A stretch of DNA of 64,000 nucleotides from the NCBI GenBank assembly GCA_052318935.1, contig JBQRKO010000004.1; one strand, given 5' to 3'. Within the stretch, counting starts at the first letter, position 1. Every line of letters starts with the position of its first letter. Shown piece after piece: positions 25,900-34,257 of this stretch. The position numbers were made by a program, and so were the translations under genes. The stretch is from Niallia sp052318935 (GTDB lineage Bacteria > Bacillota > Bacilli > Bacillales > Cytobacillaceae). Below the pieces are notes generated by a model. The model was given only the letters and a program-made list of their open reading frames with translations. It searched no databases and was not told where the DNA came from.

Positions 25900-27246
25900 A
25901 TGGAAACCACATCTAAAATTAATGCACAAGAGACATTTAACGAAAAAGTAATTATCCCAATTTGGAGCTTGGCAGCGCTCTTGGTTGTTATGAATACAAC
26001 AATGTTTAACGTCGCTCTACCAAGAGTAGCAAGCGATTTTTCTTTAACACCTACTGCTGCTTCATGGATTGTGACTGCATACTCCATCATTTTTGGGATT
26101 TCAACAATTACTTATAGTCGGCTGACCGATTATCTACCTATCCGTAAAATGGTTCTGTTTGGTGCCGTTCTATTAGGGATTTCTTCATTAATAGGCTACT
26201 TCGCACATCATTTTATTCTATTGTTGATTGCACGGATTCTTCAGGCAATGGGGGCAGCTGCATTTCCGGGGTTAGGTTATGTGCTATTTTCCCGGTATAT
26301 CCCGAAAGAGCGTAGAGGTAGTGCCATGTCTATTATCGCTTCATGTACATCACTTGGATTTGGACTTGGTCCAGTGATCGGGGGGATTCTAACACAATTT
26401 ATAGGATGGCATTTCCTTTTTGTCCTAACAGGGGCAGTTATGTTGACCATTCCAATCTTTAATAGACATGTACCGCAGGAAGAAACAAAGTCCATCCATT
26501 TTGATATTATCGGAAGTATTTTGGTAGGGGTTGGGATCACAGGTCTTTTGCTGTTTGTGACGACTTTCGCTATATGGTCGCTTGGTATTAGTATCGTTTC
26601 TTTTGGAGTGCTCTGGTGGCATATCAATCGTATACATTCGCCATTTATCCATCCGAAATTGCTTCAGAAGAAAGGTTTCACATCCCTAATTACGATTAGT
26701 TTTGCCGCGTATTTTATCAATTTTGCAACATTGTTTTGTGTACCTATTATGTTGGCGCAAGTTTTTCACCGTAGTCCAATGGAAATAGGATTGATTATTT
26801 TTCCTGGTGCGATTATTACTGCGTTTGCCTCAAAGAAAATAGGGAATATTATTGATCGATTAGGAAATACGCTTGTCTTACGATGGGGGATAGTTTTTCA
26901 ATTTCTTTCAGTCGTCCTTTTTGCATCCATAGCAAGTCACTCTATTTATGGTGTTCTGATTAGTTATATTTTTATGAGTCTCGGATTTTCCAGCCTAGCT
27001 GCCAGTAATTCTAATGAAATTTCTCAGTATTTATCTAAAGAACACTTAGGGGCAGGATTGGGCATGAATCAATTAATCAGCTTCTTTGGAGGTGCCTTTG
27101 GTGTAGGCGTAACAGGTATGTTAATTGTTTTACAAAAAGGAACAGACTTGGCAAGTGTATTTCAAAATATTTACGTCGGCTTTTGTGTATTACCTATTAT
27201 TTCATTATTTTTACTTAAGAAATATAAGAAAACGGTTGTGTCATAA
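25900..27246 (+). CDS. MFS efflux transporter (DHA2/TetA(L)-like)
   Basis: A 448-residue drug-proton antiporter type protein with 12-14 helices. The start WSLAALLVVMNTTMFNVALPRVASDF, the motif near SRLTDYLPIRKMVLFGA and the motif C ASCTSLGFGLGPVIGGILTQFIGW are as in DHA2 exporters; the C-terminal half with EHLGAGLGMNQLISFFGGAFG resembles TetA(L)-type pumps. The protein is shorter than most DHA2 members (about 460-500). CTGGAGGTACT precedes the ATG. Confidence 0.8.
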   Translation: METTSKINAQETFNEKVIIPIWSLAALLVVMNTTMFNVALPRVASDFSLTPTAASWIVTAYSIIFGISTITYSRLTDYLPIRKMVLFGAVLLGISSLIGYFAHHFILLLIARILQAMGAAAFPGLGYVLFSRYIPKERRGSAMSIIASCTSLGFGLGPVIGGILTQFIGWHFLFVLTGAVMLTIPIFNRHVPQEETKSIHFDIIGSILVGVGITGLLLFVTTFAIWSLGISIVSFGVLWWHINRIHSPFIHPKLLQKKGFTSLITISFAAYFINFATLFCVPIMLAQVFHRSPMEIGLIIFPGAIITAFASKKIGNIIDRLGNTLVLRWGIVFQFLSVVLFASIASHSIYGVLISYIFMSLGFSSLAASNSNEISQYLSKEHLGAGLGMNQLISFFGGAFGVGVTGMLIVLQKGTDLASVFQNIYVGFCVLPIISLFLLKKYKKTVVS

Positions 27247-27312
27247 ATTTATAAAGACAAGCAATTCGTTAACAATAGATTTTCTATATTTTAGATTAGA
27301 GGTGTAGATCTA

Positions 27313-27828
27313 ATGAATCCATTGCAGAATATTTCGCTGACACCAATAGGTATTATTCACAGCCCGTTTACATCGCCGGGTGAGATGCCCATTCAACCCA
27401 CTGGAGAGCTGGCAACTGCTGGTCACGTACAAGTACTGCCGCAGTATGTAGAAGGGTTAGAAGGCTTAGACGGATTTTCCCATGTTATTTTAATCTACTA
27501 TTTCCATCTTGCCGGTCCGTCGTGCCTTAAGGTCCATGCATTTCTAGACGATCAAGAGCATGGTGTGTTTGCTACAAGAGCGCCGGTTCGACCTAATTCA
27601 TTAGGTCTTTCTGTCGTCGAAGTGGAACGTATTGATAGTTGTAATTTGTTTTTGAAAAATGTCGATGTCCTCGATGGGACTCCGCTTTTGGATATTAAAC
27701 CGTTTGTGCCGAAGTTTGACGTTCCTCAAAACACGGTGGCCACCGGTTGGATGGATAACATATCGGAGAAAGCCATTCATAAGCGGGCCGATAACCGATT
27801 TGTAAGGAAAAAGTGTGACGATTGCTAG
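27313..27828 (+). CDS. trmO: tRNA m6t6A37 methyltransferase TrmO-like (TsaA/YaeB family)
   Basis: A 171-residue UPF0066/TsaA beta-barrel protein. PIGIIHSPF at the start, GLEGLDGFSHVILIYYFHLA near residue 50, GVFATRAPVRPNSLGLSVVEV near 95 and GTPLLDIKPFVPKFD near 122 are the family signature; it binds S-adenosylmethionine and methylates t6A in tRNA. Some Bacillus paralogs stand alone in accessory regions, as here after an MFS pump (66 bases apart), so a different methyl acceptor cannot be ruled out. AGAGGTG precedes the ATG. Confidence 0.85.
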   Translation: MNPLQNISLTPIGIIHSPFTSPGEMPIQPTGELATAGHVQVLPQYVEGLEGLDGFSHVILIYYFHLAGPSCLKVHAFLDDQEHGVFATRAPVRPNSLGLSVVEVERIDSCNLFLKNVDVLDGTPLLDIKPFVPKFDVPQNTVATGWMDNISEKAIHKRADNRFVRKKCDDC

Positions 27829-28039
27829 TTTAATAACATTATCTGATGATGAAAAGACATGAAGTTGTCAATATGTGGTCGGTATTTCCTTTGATATACT
27901 TGAACGAGGGAAAAGGATTGTTTTAGGGTAGACTGAAAATTATTTTACTCCTTGCAAATGATTTAAGTTACTTTACTGGACAATCCTTTCTAATTAATGG
28001 TATTTTTTAGGTATAAAAGATAAGTTCAAGGAGTGATAA

Positions 28040-28333
28040 ATGATGATTATTATACATGCTGTATTTAAAGTGAATCCAGAAAAAAGGGATGGTTTTCTAG
28101 CTGAAATAAAGCCATTAATTACTGGTTCGCAAGCAGAAGCTGGGAATATTAGTTATCAGCTTTATGAAGAAGTAGATTCAGCCAATACCTTTATTATGGT
28201 AGAGAGTTGGAAGGATGAACAAGCTGTCAAAATACATAATCAGCAGCCTCACTTTACGAATTTTGTAGTGAAAGCGGAGGAATTTTTAATAGCACCGCTT
28301 GAAGTAACAAATTATTCTGCGGAAAAATTATAA
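28040..28333 (+). CDS. Antibiotic biosynthesis monooxygenase (ABM) domain protein
   Basis: A 97-residue single-domain ferredoxin-like protein. HAVFKVNPEKRDGFLAEIKPLI, then SYQLYEEVDSANTFIMVESWKDEQAVKIHNQQPHF, is the pattern of YgiN-type quinol monooxygenases: cofactor-free dimers that oxidise quinols or similar aromatics. The conserved HxxxxHF element is visible. AAGGAGTGATAA precedes the ATG. A 10-bp inverted repeat (AAAGGATTGT at 27912, ACAATCCTTT at 27980) lies in its leader. Confidence 0.8.
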   Translation: MMIIIHAVFKVNPEKRDGFLAEIKPLITGSQAEAGNISYQLYEEVDSANTFIMVESWKDEQAVKIHNQQPHFTNFVVKAEEFLIAPLEVTNYSAEKL

Positions 28334-28384
28334 ACTAAAAGTAATTGATTTTAGTAGTTGGTAATGATAAATAACTTTGATAAA

Positions 28385-28434
28385 GGGCTGTGCCATAAGT
28401 CATCATGGTTGACTTATGGCACAGCTCTTTTTTT
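28385..28434 (+). terminator. Very strong intrinsic terminator
   Basis: An 18-bp stem starting GGGCTGTGCC and ending GGCACAGCTC with a seven-base loop and TTTTTTT, after the ABM gene. Confidence 0.9.
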
Positions 28435-28549
28435 CATATGATAATGTCTATAAGTTTAAATTTGATATTTTAGAAAATAGTTTTTGGTTTACATTTTATG
28501 GATTTCAGTATAGTCTTTTAAGAAAGTAAAAGCATACAGGAGAAATTAA

Positions 28550-29353
28550 ATGGATATTATAATTGGAATAATTATGGGGATAGTAGAAGGGTTAACAGAA
28601 TTTGCTCCAGTATCTTCAACTGGACATATGATCTTAGTAGGTCATTTATTAGGGTTTGAAGAGACGACCAGAGCAACAACTTTTGAGGTTATTGTTCAGT
28701 TAGGCTCTATTCTTGCAGTAGTTGTTGTTTTTTGGAAACGTATTTTAAGCATTCTAGGATTATATGAAATCGAAACAAATGATCAGGATTTAGGAAAGTT
28801 AAGATATACACATATTTTAATCGGGATTCTTCCTTTCTTTATTCTTGGTACAGTCTTTTATGACTTGATTAAAACCTTATTTACTCCACAAACTGTTGTT
28901 ATTTCGCTTATAGCAGGTGGAATTCTCATGTTAGTCGCTGAAGGTTTCCGAAAACAAAATCCAACTGCAACGACATTAGACCAAGTTACATATAAACAAG
29001 CATTAGGAATGGGCTTGTTCCAATGTTTAGCTTTAGTTCCTGGGTTCTCTAGAATGGGAGCAACCCTGTCTGGCGGTCTATTAATAGGTATGAATCATAA
29101 AAACGCTTCGGAATTTAGCTTTATTATGGCGGTTCCTATTATGGTTGCAGCATCTGGTAAAGATTTATTAGAAAACTGGAACAGTCTGCATGTTAGTGAT
29201 CTACCATTATTTATTATAGGTTTTTTAACTGCATTTATAGTAGCTTTAATGGCTATTAAGTTTTTCTTAAGCTTAATTAATAAGATAAAATTGGTTCCTT
29301 TTGCATTATATCGGTTTGTATTAGCGATTTTGTTTTGGGTGTTTATTCTTTAA
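28550..29353 (+). CDS. uppP: Undecaprenyl-diphosphatase UppP (BacA)
   Basis: A 267-residue membrane phosphatase with eight helices that recycles undecaprenyl pyrophosphate for wall synthesis and gives bacitracin tolerance. EGLTEFAPVSSTGHMILVG near residue 13 is the first catalytic motif and PGFSRMGATLSGG near 165 the second. The usual second motif is PGxSRSG; here M replaces the second S, which is worth noting. CAGGAG precedes the ATG. Single gene with 200 bases of leader. Confidence 0.85.
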   Translation: MDIIIGIIMGIVEGLTEFAPVSSTGHMILVGHLLGFEETTRATTFEVIVQLGSILAVVVVFWKRILSILGLYEIETNDQDLGKLRYTHILIGILPFFILGTVFYDLIKTLFTPQTVVISLIAGGILMLVAEGFRKQNPTATTLDQVTYKQALGMGLFQCLALVPGFSRMGATLSGGLLIGMNHKNASEFSFIMAVPIMVAASGKDLLENWNSLHVSDLPLFIIGFLTAFIVALMAIKFFLSLINKIKLVPFALYRFVLAILFWVFIL

Positions 29354-29605
29354 ATTTGGTAAAACATATTTAGTTATTTCATTCCGACAGCTTTTTTATA
29401 GATTATCTCCATAAGTGGTACATCATATAGACGATTATTAGCATTCGCTCTTGATTATTTTAGTAAACTAATGAAAATGAAAGAGAATGAATGAAAAATG
29501 TCGTGAGAGAATAAATATTTCAAGTTTTTAAACTTATTTGAACATATTCAGTAAATATTAACGGATTTTAGCACTTTTCTTTACAAGTTGAAATTTCAGG
29601 AGTAG

Positions 29606-29611
29606 TATAAT
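29606..29611 (+). promoter_or_regulatory. Probable -10 element of the riboswitch transcript
   Basis: TATAAT at 29606-29611, about 25 bases before the conserved riboswitch region; a weak TTTACA lies about 20 bases further upstream. Confidence 0.45.
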
Positions 29612-29635
29612 CTCATAAAATTAATATTGTTCTAA

Positions 29636-29778
29636 ATCGCTGAGTCCATTTAGGAGCGGGGGAACCAAACTGTGGAGAATTCCACTTGGGGTGAGTCTTT
29701 CTGAAGTATTTCAGAAAGTAGGGTTACTTTCATAACCCGAATCCGACAGCTAACCTCGTAAGCGTTAAGGGAGAGGAC
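29636..29778 (+). ncRNA. ydaO/yuaA (cyclic di-AMP) riboswitch
   Basis: The conserved blocks appear in order: CGCTGAGTCC, AGGAGCGGGGGAACCA, GGGGTGAGTC, a variable stem, GTAGGG, CCCGAATCCGACAGCTAACC and TCGTAAGCG with a final GGGAGAGGA. This is the ydaO consensus, an OFF switch that ends transcription when c-di-AMP is high. A terminator hairpin follows at 29806. Downstream are a CBS-domain gene and a kimA-type potassium importer gene, the classic target of this switch. Confidence 0.95.
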
Positions 29779-29805
29779 GGTGCAACTGGTGATCGATGAA
29801 TCTTA

Positions 29806-29838
29806 TAGACCACGAGGGATTCCTCTGTGGTCTATTTT
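29806..29838 (+). terminator. Expression-platform terminator of the c-di-AMP riboswitch
   Basis: TAGACCAC-GAGG / CCTCT-GTGGTCTA hairpin followed by TTTT, 28 bases past the conserved aptamer end. Confidence 0.85.
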
Positions 29839-29987
29839 GCATGTTTTTAATGGTAAAAAATTGATTGCTTAAATATAATCTAAAAAGAATTATTAGTTTA
29901 AAATAGCGATCTAAAAATACATTTAATGAAAAAAAGGAAATTTATATCGCCTACAGATATCAAACCTTTAAAGGAGTATGATTTACA

Positions 29988-30401
29988 GTGAATATTGCAT
30001 TCTTTCTTATTCCAAAAAGTGAAGTTGTTTATGTATATGATGAATGGACAATGAGACAAGTAATGGAGAAAATGGAATATCATCGATATAGTGCGGTTCC
30101 AATTTTGAATAAAGATGGTCATTATGTTGGAACGATTACAGAGGGAGACCTGTTATGGAAATTAAAGAATTCAAAGAACCTCGATCTTCAACAGACAGAA
30201 AAAATAAAATTGAGCGAAATTGAAAAGCATGTATCATATGAACCTATCTCCATAAACAGTCAGATAGAAGATATTATGAAAATGTCGCTCAATCAAAACT
30301 TTGTTCCTGTTGTAGATGATTACAACATTTTTATCGGTATTATTAGAAGAAGAGAGATTATTGAGTCTTTGCAAAATTTATACAAAGTTGATATGAAATA
30401 A
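29988..30401 (+). CDS. Two-CBS-domain protein under c-di-AMP riboswitch control (DarB/CbpB-like size)
   Basis: A 137-residue protein made of two CBS motifs: CBS1 about 10-60 (YDEWTMRQVMEKMEYHRYSAVPILNKDGHYVGTITEGDLL) and CBS2 about 78-130 (VSYEPISINSQIEDIMKMSLNQNFVPVVDDYNIFIGIIRRREII). No membrane part. Size and plan resemble the c-di-AMP receptor CbpB/DarB (YkuL) of Bacillus, which regulates the stringent response and pyruvate carboxylase. It uses a GTG start with AAGGAG upstream. Position between the c-di-AMP riboswitch and kimA suggests a role in potassium/c-di-AMP signalling; ligand binding is inference. Confidence 0.8.
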   Translation: MNIAFFLIPKSEVVYVYDEWTMRQVMEKMEYHRYSAVPILNKDGHYVGTITEGDLLWKLKNSKNLDLQQTEKIKLSEIEKHVSYEPISINSQIEDIMKMSLNQNFVPVVDDYNIFIGIIRRREIIESLQNLYKVDMK

Positions 30402-30415
30402 AGTTTTTTAGATGG

Positions 30416-30454
30416 AGTCTACAGGTCGAAATGACATGTAGGCTTTTCTTTTTG
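30416..30454 (+). terminator. Intrinsic terminator after the CBS gene
   Basis: AGTCTACA/TGTAGGCT stem with inner GTC/GAC pairs, then TTTTCTTTTT. It separates the CBS gene from kimA, so kimA probably has another promoter or relies on read-through. Confidence 0.7.
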
Positions 30455-30700
30455 GAAAAGGGTACGGAGCTGCGCTTACTTTAATGGAAAAATACGAATG
30501 ATGGTGCTCTATAGTTTGTGTTTAATCCTTATTAAGGTTGGAGTGGCTTTGCTCGCGCCGCCTTTATTAGGTTAGAATCTGACTTTTCCTTGTTAGTTGG
30601 TGAACAAAGAGCGAGGCTTCATGTGAATTTTCGATTTTTCGTGTTTTTTTGTTTTATTTGGGAAATATATTAGTAACTTATGATGGTTGGTGGTGTTAAA

Positions 30701-32514
30701 ATGATTTCGTTTAAAAGGTTGTTAATTGGCAGGCCCCTAAATCCAATGAATTAGGAGAACAAAAAATTAATAAAACAAAAGCTTTGGCGATTTTGTCATC
30801 GGATGCTTTATCCTCTGTTGCATATGGACCAGAGCAAATTTTATTAGTGCTTATAACGGTAGGGACAACTGCTTATTGGTATTCGCTGCCTATTGCTGTT
30901 GGTGTGTTAGTTTTATTAATAGCGTTAATATTATCTTATCGTCAAATTATTTTTGCGTATCCCCATGGTGGTGGAGCATATGTTGTTTCAAAAAATAATT
31001 TAGGTATTAATTCTGGTTTAATTGCAGGAAGTTCTTTATTAGTTGATTATATTTTAACGGTAGCGGTAAGTGTTTCTGCGGGAACAGATGCCATTACCTC
31101 AGCATTTCCTGCTTTGCATCCATATAACATTATTATATCTATTTTCTTCGTTATTTTTATTACCGTTTTAAATTTAAGAGGTGTAACGGAATCCGCTTCC
31201 ATCTTGGCTTACCCAGTGTATTTATTTGTACTAGCCTTATTTATCATGATTGGTGTAGGAATGTTTCAAGTTGTAACAGGCAATGTTTCTGCAGATTTGT
31301 CTGCACCAATTGGTACGCCTGTAGGTGGAATCACTTTGTTTCTCCTTCTAAGAGCGTTTGCTTCTGGGAGTTCAGCCTTAACTGGCGTAGAGGCTATATC
31401 CAATGCTATACCTAATTTTAAGGATCCCGCTCCTAATAACGCTGCGAAGACGTTAATTGCAATGGGAATTTTACTTGCCATATTATTCACAGGAATTGTA
31501 TGTTTAGCCTATTTTTATGGGGTTTCCCCTAAGGAAGAGGTCACAGTAGTATCTCAAATAGCAGAAAATATATTTGGCAGAAACTTTATGTATTTTTTTA
31601 TCCAAGGAACGACTGCTTTAATTCTTATTTTAGCAGCTAATACTGGATATACTGCCTTTCCATTATTAGCAGTAAACCTAGCCAAAGATAAATTCATCCC
31701 AAGAATGTTTACAGCAAGGGGAGATCGCCTAGGATACTCTAATGGGATAATTATTTTGGGACTGTTGTCTATCATTCTAATCATAGCGTTTAAAGGAAAA
31801 ACAGAACAATTAATCCCATTATATGCAGTAGGTGTTTTTATTCCTTTTACACTATCTCAAACAGGAATGATTTTTAAATGGCTGCGTGAGAAGCCTGCTG
31901 GTTGGAAATTTAAATTAACAATCAACACAATTGGTGCTCTCATAAGTTTTGTCGTAACCATTATGTTCTTTCTTACAAAATTTGTACAAGTATGGCCAGT
32001 TTTAATTTTTATCCCTATCATTGTGTTTTTATTTTATAGAATAAAAAGGCACTATGATTCAGTAGGAGAGCAATTACGTGTTATTAAAAGTGAACTAATC
32101 TCGGGAAATGTTATTGTTGTACCAGTGGCAGGAATGACCCAAGTGGTTAACAATTCTTTAGCTTATGCAAAAGCCTTAAATCCTAAAAAAATTATTGCTG
32201 TATATGTTGCGTTTAATCGAGAAGAAGAAAAGAAATTTGAAGAAAAATGGAATGCATGGCAGCCTAATGTACGTCTTGTAACCTTACATTCTCATTATCG
32301 AAGTATTATTCAACTTTTAACAAAATTTATAGATACAGTTGAACATAAAGCAACGGAATCAAATTATCGGGTAACTGTGATAATACCACAGTTTATTGTA
32401 AGAAAAGGTTGGCATAATATTCTTCATAACCAATCGAGTTTACGTATAAAAACATACCTTTTATATAGACGAAATGTTGTAGTTGCAACAGTACCATATC
32501 ATTTAAAAGAATAA
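30701..32514 (+). pseudogene. kimA: KimA-type potassium importer (c-di-AMP regulated), N-terminal frameshift
   Basis: High-affinity K+/H+ symporter of the KUP-like APC group (YdaO/KimA). The main frame (30760-32514) gives ALAILSSDALSSVAYGPEQI, 12 helices and a cytosolic domain ending LHNQSSLRIKTYLLYRRN, over its length like B. subtilis KimA (607 residues). The natural N-terminus is in another frame: ATG at 30701 reads MISFKRLLIGRPLN and hits a stop at 30752, while ELGEQKINKTKALAIL continues from 30748. A single missing base near 30740-30747 (AAATCCAAT) explains it. A TTG at 30784 could start a protein lacking 27 residues but has no ribosome binding site. It is a real mutation or a sequencing error. 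Confidence 0.85.
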
Positions 32515-32567
32515 TTCATACAAAATTCCTATGGAGACTTGTGCCTAGTTTCCACCATCTAACAAGG

Positions 32568-32599
32568 AAATGCCAGATTCAAATACCTGGCATTTTCTT
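32568..32599. terminator. Bidirectional terminator between kimA and DUF2935 gene
   Basis: Perfect AAATGCCAG/CTGGCATTT stem, 10-base loop, TTTCTTA on the plus side. Confidence 0.8.
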
Positions 32600-32600
32600 A

Positions 32601-33497
32601 TTAATCAATCGTTTGTTTAGTTTTTAACCGTTGTTCAAGTGCATGGATCATAAATAGGAAATGGTCAGCTTCCCGAACGACATGATCAGCAAGCAGGGGA
32701 TTTATTACACTTTTAATTTGGCAACTTTTAATAAGGTCTAATCCAGCTTTTTTGAAATTTCTCAGTTCTGTTGCGGCATTTTCACTATCCTTATTCATTT
32801 TACCAATAATAGGATAGGTAGGCTTTTTATGATACAGCATTGATTCAACATCTCTTGCTTGATTTAAAAGTGTTTCAAAATCGTCCCCAAATTTTCTTGC
32901 TGTGTTAATTAAATTACGTTCGGACTGATCTAACAGAGAAGCAATGAATCGGGAGTGCTCCATCATGATCCGCAGCCAAAAAACGTTTTCGCTAATGATG
33001 GCATCTTGAACGGGATCCATAATTCCTTTATTGAATTTTTTTAAGGTTCGTATAAAGTATTCTGCTTCCCGTGCGATATGATCAACGAGTAAGGGGAAGT
33101 TAAATCCACTAATTTTACAGTTAATAATAAGAATAAGGAGATTTCTTTTAAAATTGCGGAAACCAGCTACCAAGTCTATGGAATCCTCATTTAATTTCCT
33201 TACTAAACCAACGTTTTGAGGTGTCTGATAGGCACGTTTTTCCTGTTGCTCAAAGAAATGATAAAAGCGATCTGCTTGTTCAATATGCTTAGTATCTTTT
33301 TTGTTAAATCCTTCCCCAAGAAACAAGGCATGTTCTTTCATAATCCTCAACCAAAATTTATTTTCCGTTAAAGAACGTTCTACAAACAATTGTTCAGTCA
33401 GCGATTCTGGCTTTGCGGCAAACGATTCAGGTGGCAGCAGCATTTTGTTGTATTGGTCTGTGCTTACATGACCAGGAATCTGAGGATGATTTTGCAT
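32601..33497 (-). CDS. DUF2935 domain protein (two ferritin-like repeats)
   Basis: A 298-residue all-helical cytosolic protein with two homologous halves. Each half has ENxFWLRIMxEHxxF (near residues 45 and 170) and a later LxDHxxREAxxF (near 137 and 275), giving two sets of His/Glu residues that could bind metal as in ferritin-like bundles. The family is common in Bacillus; its function is unknown to me. GGGAGGAG is well spaced for the ATG at 33497, five codons inside the longest frame. Confidence 0.8.
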   Translation of the reverse strand: MQNHPQIPGHVSTDQYNKMLLPPESFAAKPESLTEQLFVERSLTENKFWLRIMKEHALFLGEGFNKKDTKHIEQADRFYHFFEQQEKRAYQTPQNVGLVRKLNEDSIDLVAGFRNFKRNLLILIINCKISGFNFPLLVDHIAREAEYFIRTLKKFNKGIMDPVQDAIISENVFWLRIMMEHSRFIASLLDQSERNLINTARKFGDDFETLLNQARDVESMLYHKKPTYPIIGKMNKDSENAATELRNFKKAGLDLIKSCQIKSVINPLLADHVVREADHFLFMIHALEQRLKTKQTID

Positions 33498-33698
33498 TCT
33501 AACTCCTCCCACTATAATTTAAGTTCAACTATATATATGTAGAAATAACTTCATAAATGTATGGGTGCTAAAAAATAACATAGCGGTTCATTAGAATGGT
33601 TATTTTTGAATTAGACTCCAATGCAGACGAAGTTATATTCTTTTTTTGATTTCCTCTTAATACATTATTATGGAAAAAAGAAAAAAGGAGTTTTGCTG

Positions 33699-34073
33699 AT
33701 GAACGTATCTATATCGGGTTTCATGATTGATTTAGACGGAGCGAATTCCCTGCATGCACACAATCTCTATATAACAAGTTGGAATGGAAGACCAGTACAC
33801 GTTCATAAATTTTCAGGCGTTACTTCATTTGATAATGGTCACAGACACCAATATGCTGGTACAACGGAACCTGCTCCAAGTGGTGTTCCACATACTCATC
33901 GATACTTTACATTCACTTCTTTTGATGATGGGCACAAGCATGAGATTAGAGGGGTAACTGGACCTGCAATTTCCCTTCCTAACGGTGGACATTATCATGA
34001 ATTTCGTGGCAGTACGACTGTAAATGGAGCAAATCCCCATAGACATAGGTATAGTGGTAGAACAAGAGAATAA
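33699..34073 (+). CDS. YmaF-like histidine-rich repeat protein
   Basis: A 124-residue protein with four copies of a short histidine-rich unit: HVHKFSGVTSFDNGHRHQYAG, PHTHRYFTFTSFDDGHKHEIRG, GGHYHEFRGST and NPHRHRYSGRT. B. subtilis YmaF has the same layout. About 15 histidines in HxH pairs could hold transition metals, but this is untested. There is no signal peptide. AAAGGAG selects the ATG at 33699; 26 upstream residues in frame are ignored. Confidence 0.75.
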   Translation: MNVSISGFMIDLDGANSLHAHNLYITSWNGRPVHVHKFSGVTSFDNGHRHQYAGTTEPAPSGVPHTHRYFTFTSFDDGHKHEIRGVTGPAISLPNGGHYHEFRGSTTVNGANPHRHRYSGRTRE

Positions 34074-34085
34074 TTTTTTGACAAA

Positions 34086-34126
34086 AAAACCTAATCTCTC
34101 ATTCGTAGCAGAGAGATTAGGTTTTT
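34086..34126. terminator. Intrinsic terminator after the YmaF-like gene
   Basis: AAAACCTAATCTCTC with GAGAGATTAGGTTTT, 10-base loop, A run before and TTTTT after. Confidence 0.9.
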
Positions 34127-34143
34127 AAAGTTATTTTATTATT

Positions 34144-34252
34144 AGGCTCTGTTAAACGATCATGTTGTTTATAGGAAGGGAATCTGTGAGACTCCTGCAG
34201 AAAAACGTGCTGGCAAGACCCCCAGTGAGGTACAAGCGAGGGAGGCTTGTCA
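34144..34252. repeat. Interspersed hairpin repeat, truncated copy D
   Basis: Starts with the terminal sequence AGGCTCTGTTAAACGATCA and TGTTGTTTAT, then GACTCCTGCAG, AGACCCCCAG and GGAGGCTTG as in copies A-C. The right half is missing; it ends at the stop of the M42 peptidase gene. Confidence 0.55.
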
Positions 34253-34257
34253 TCTTT

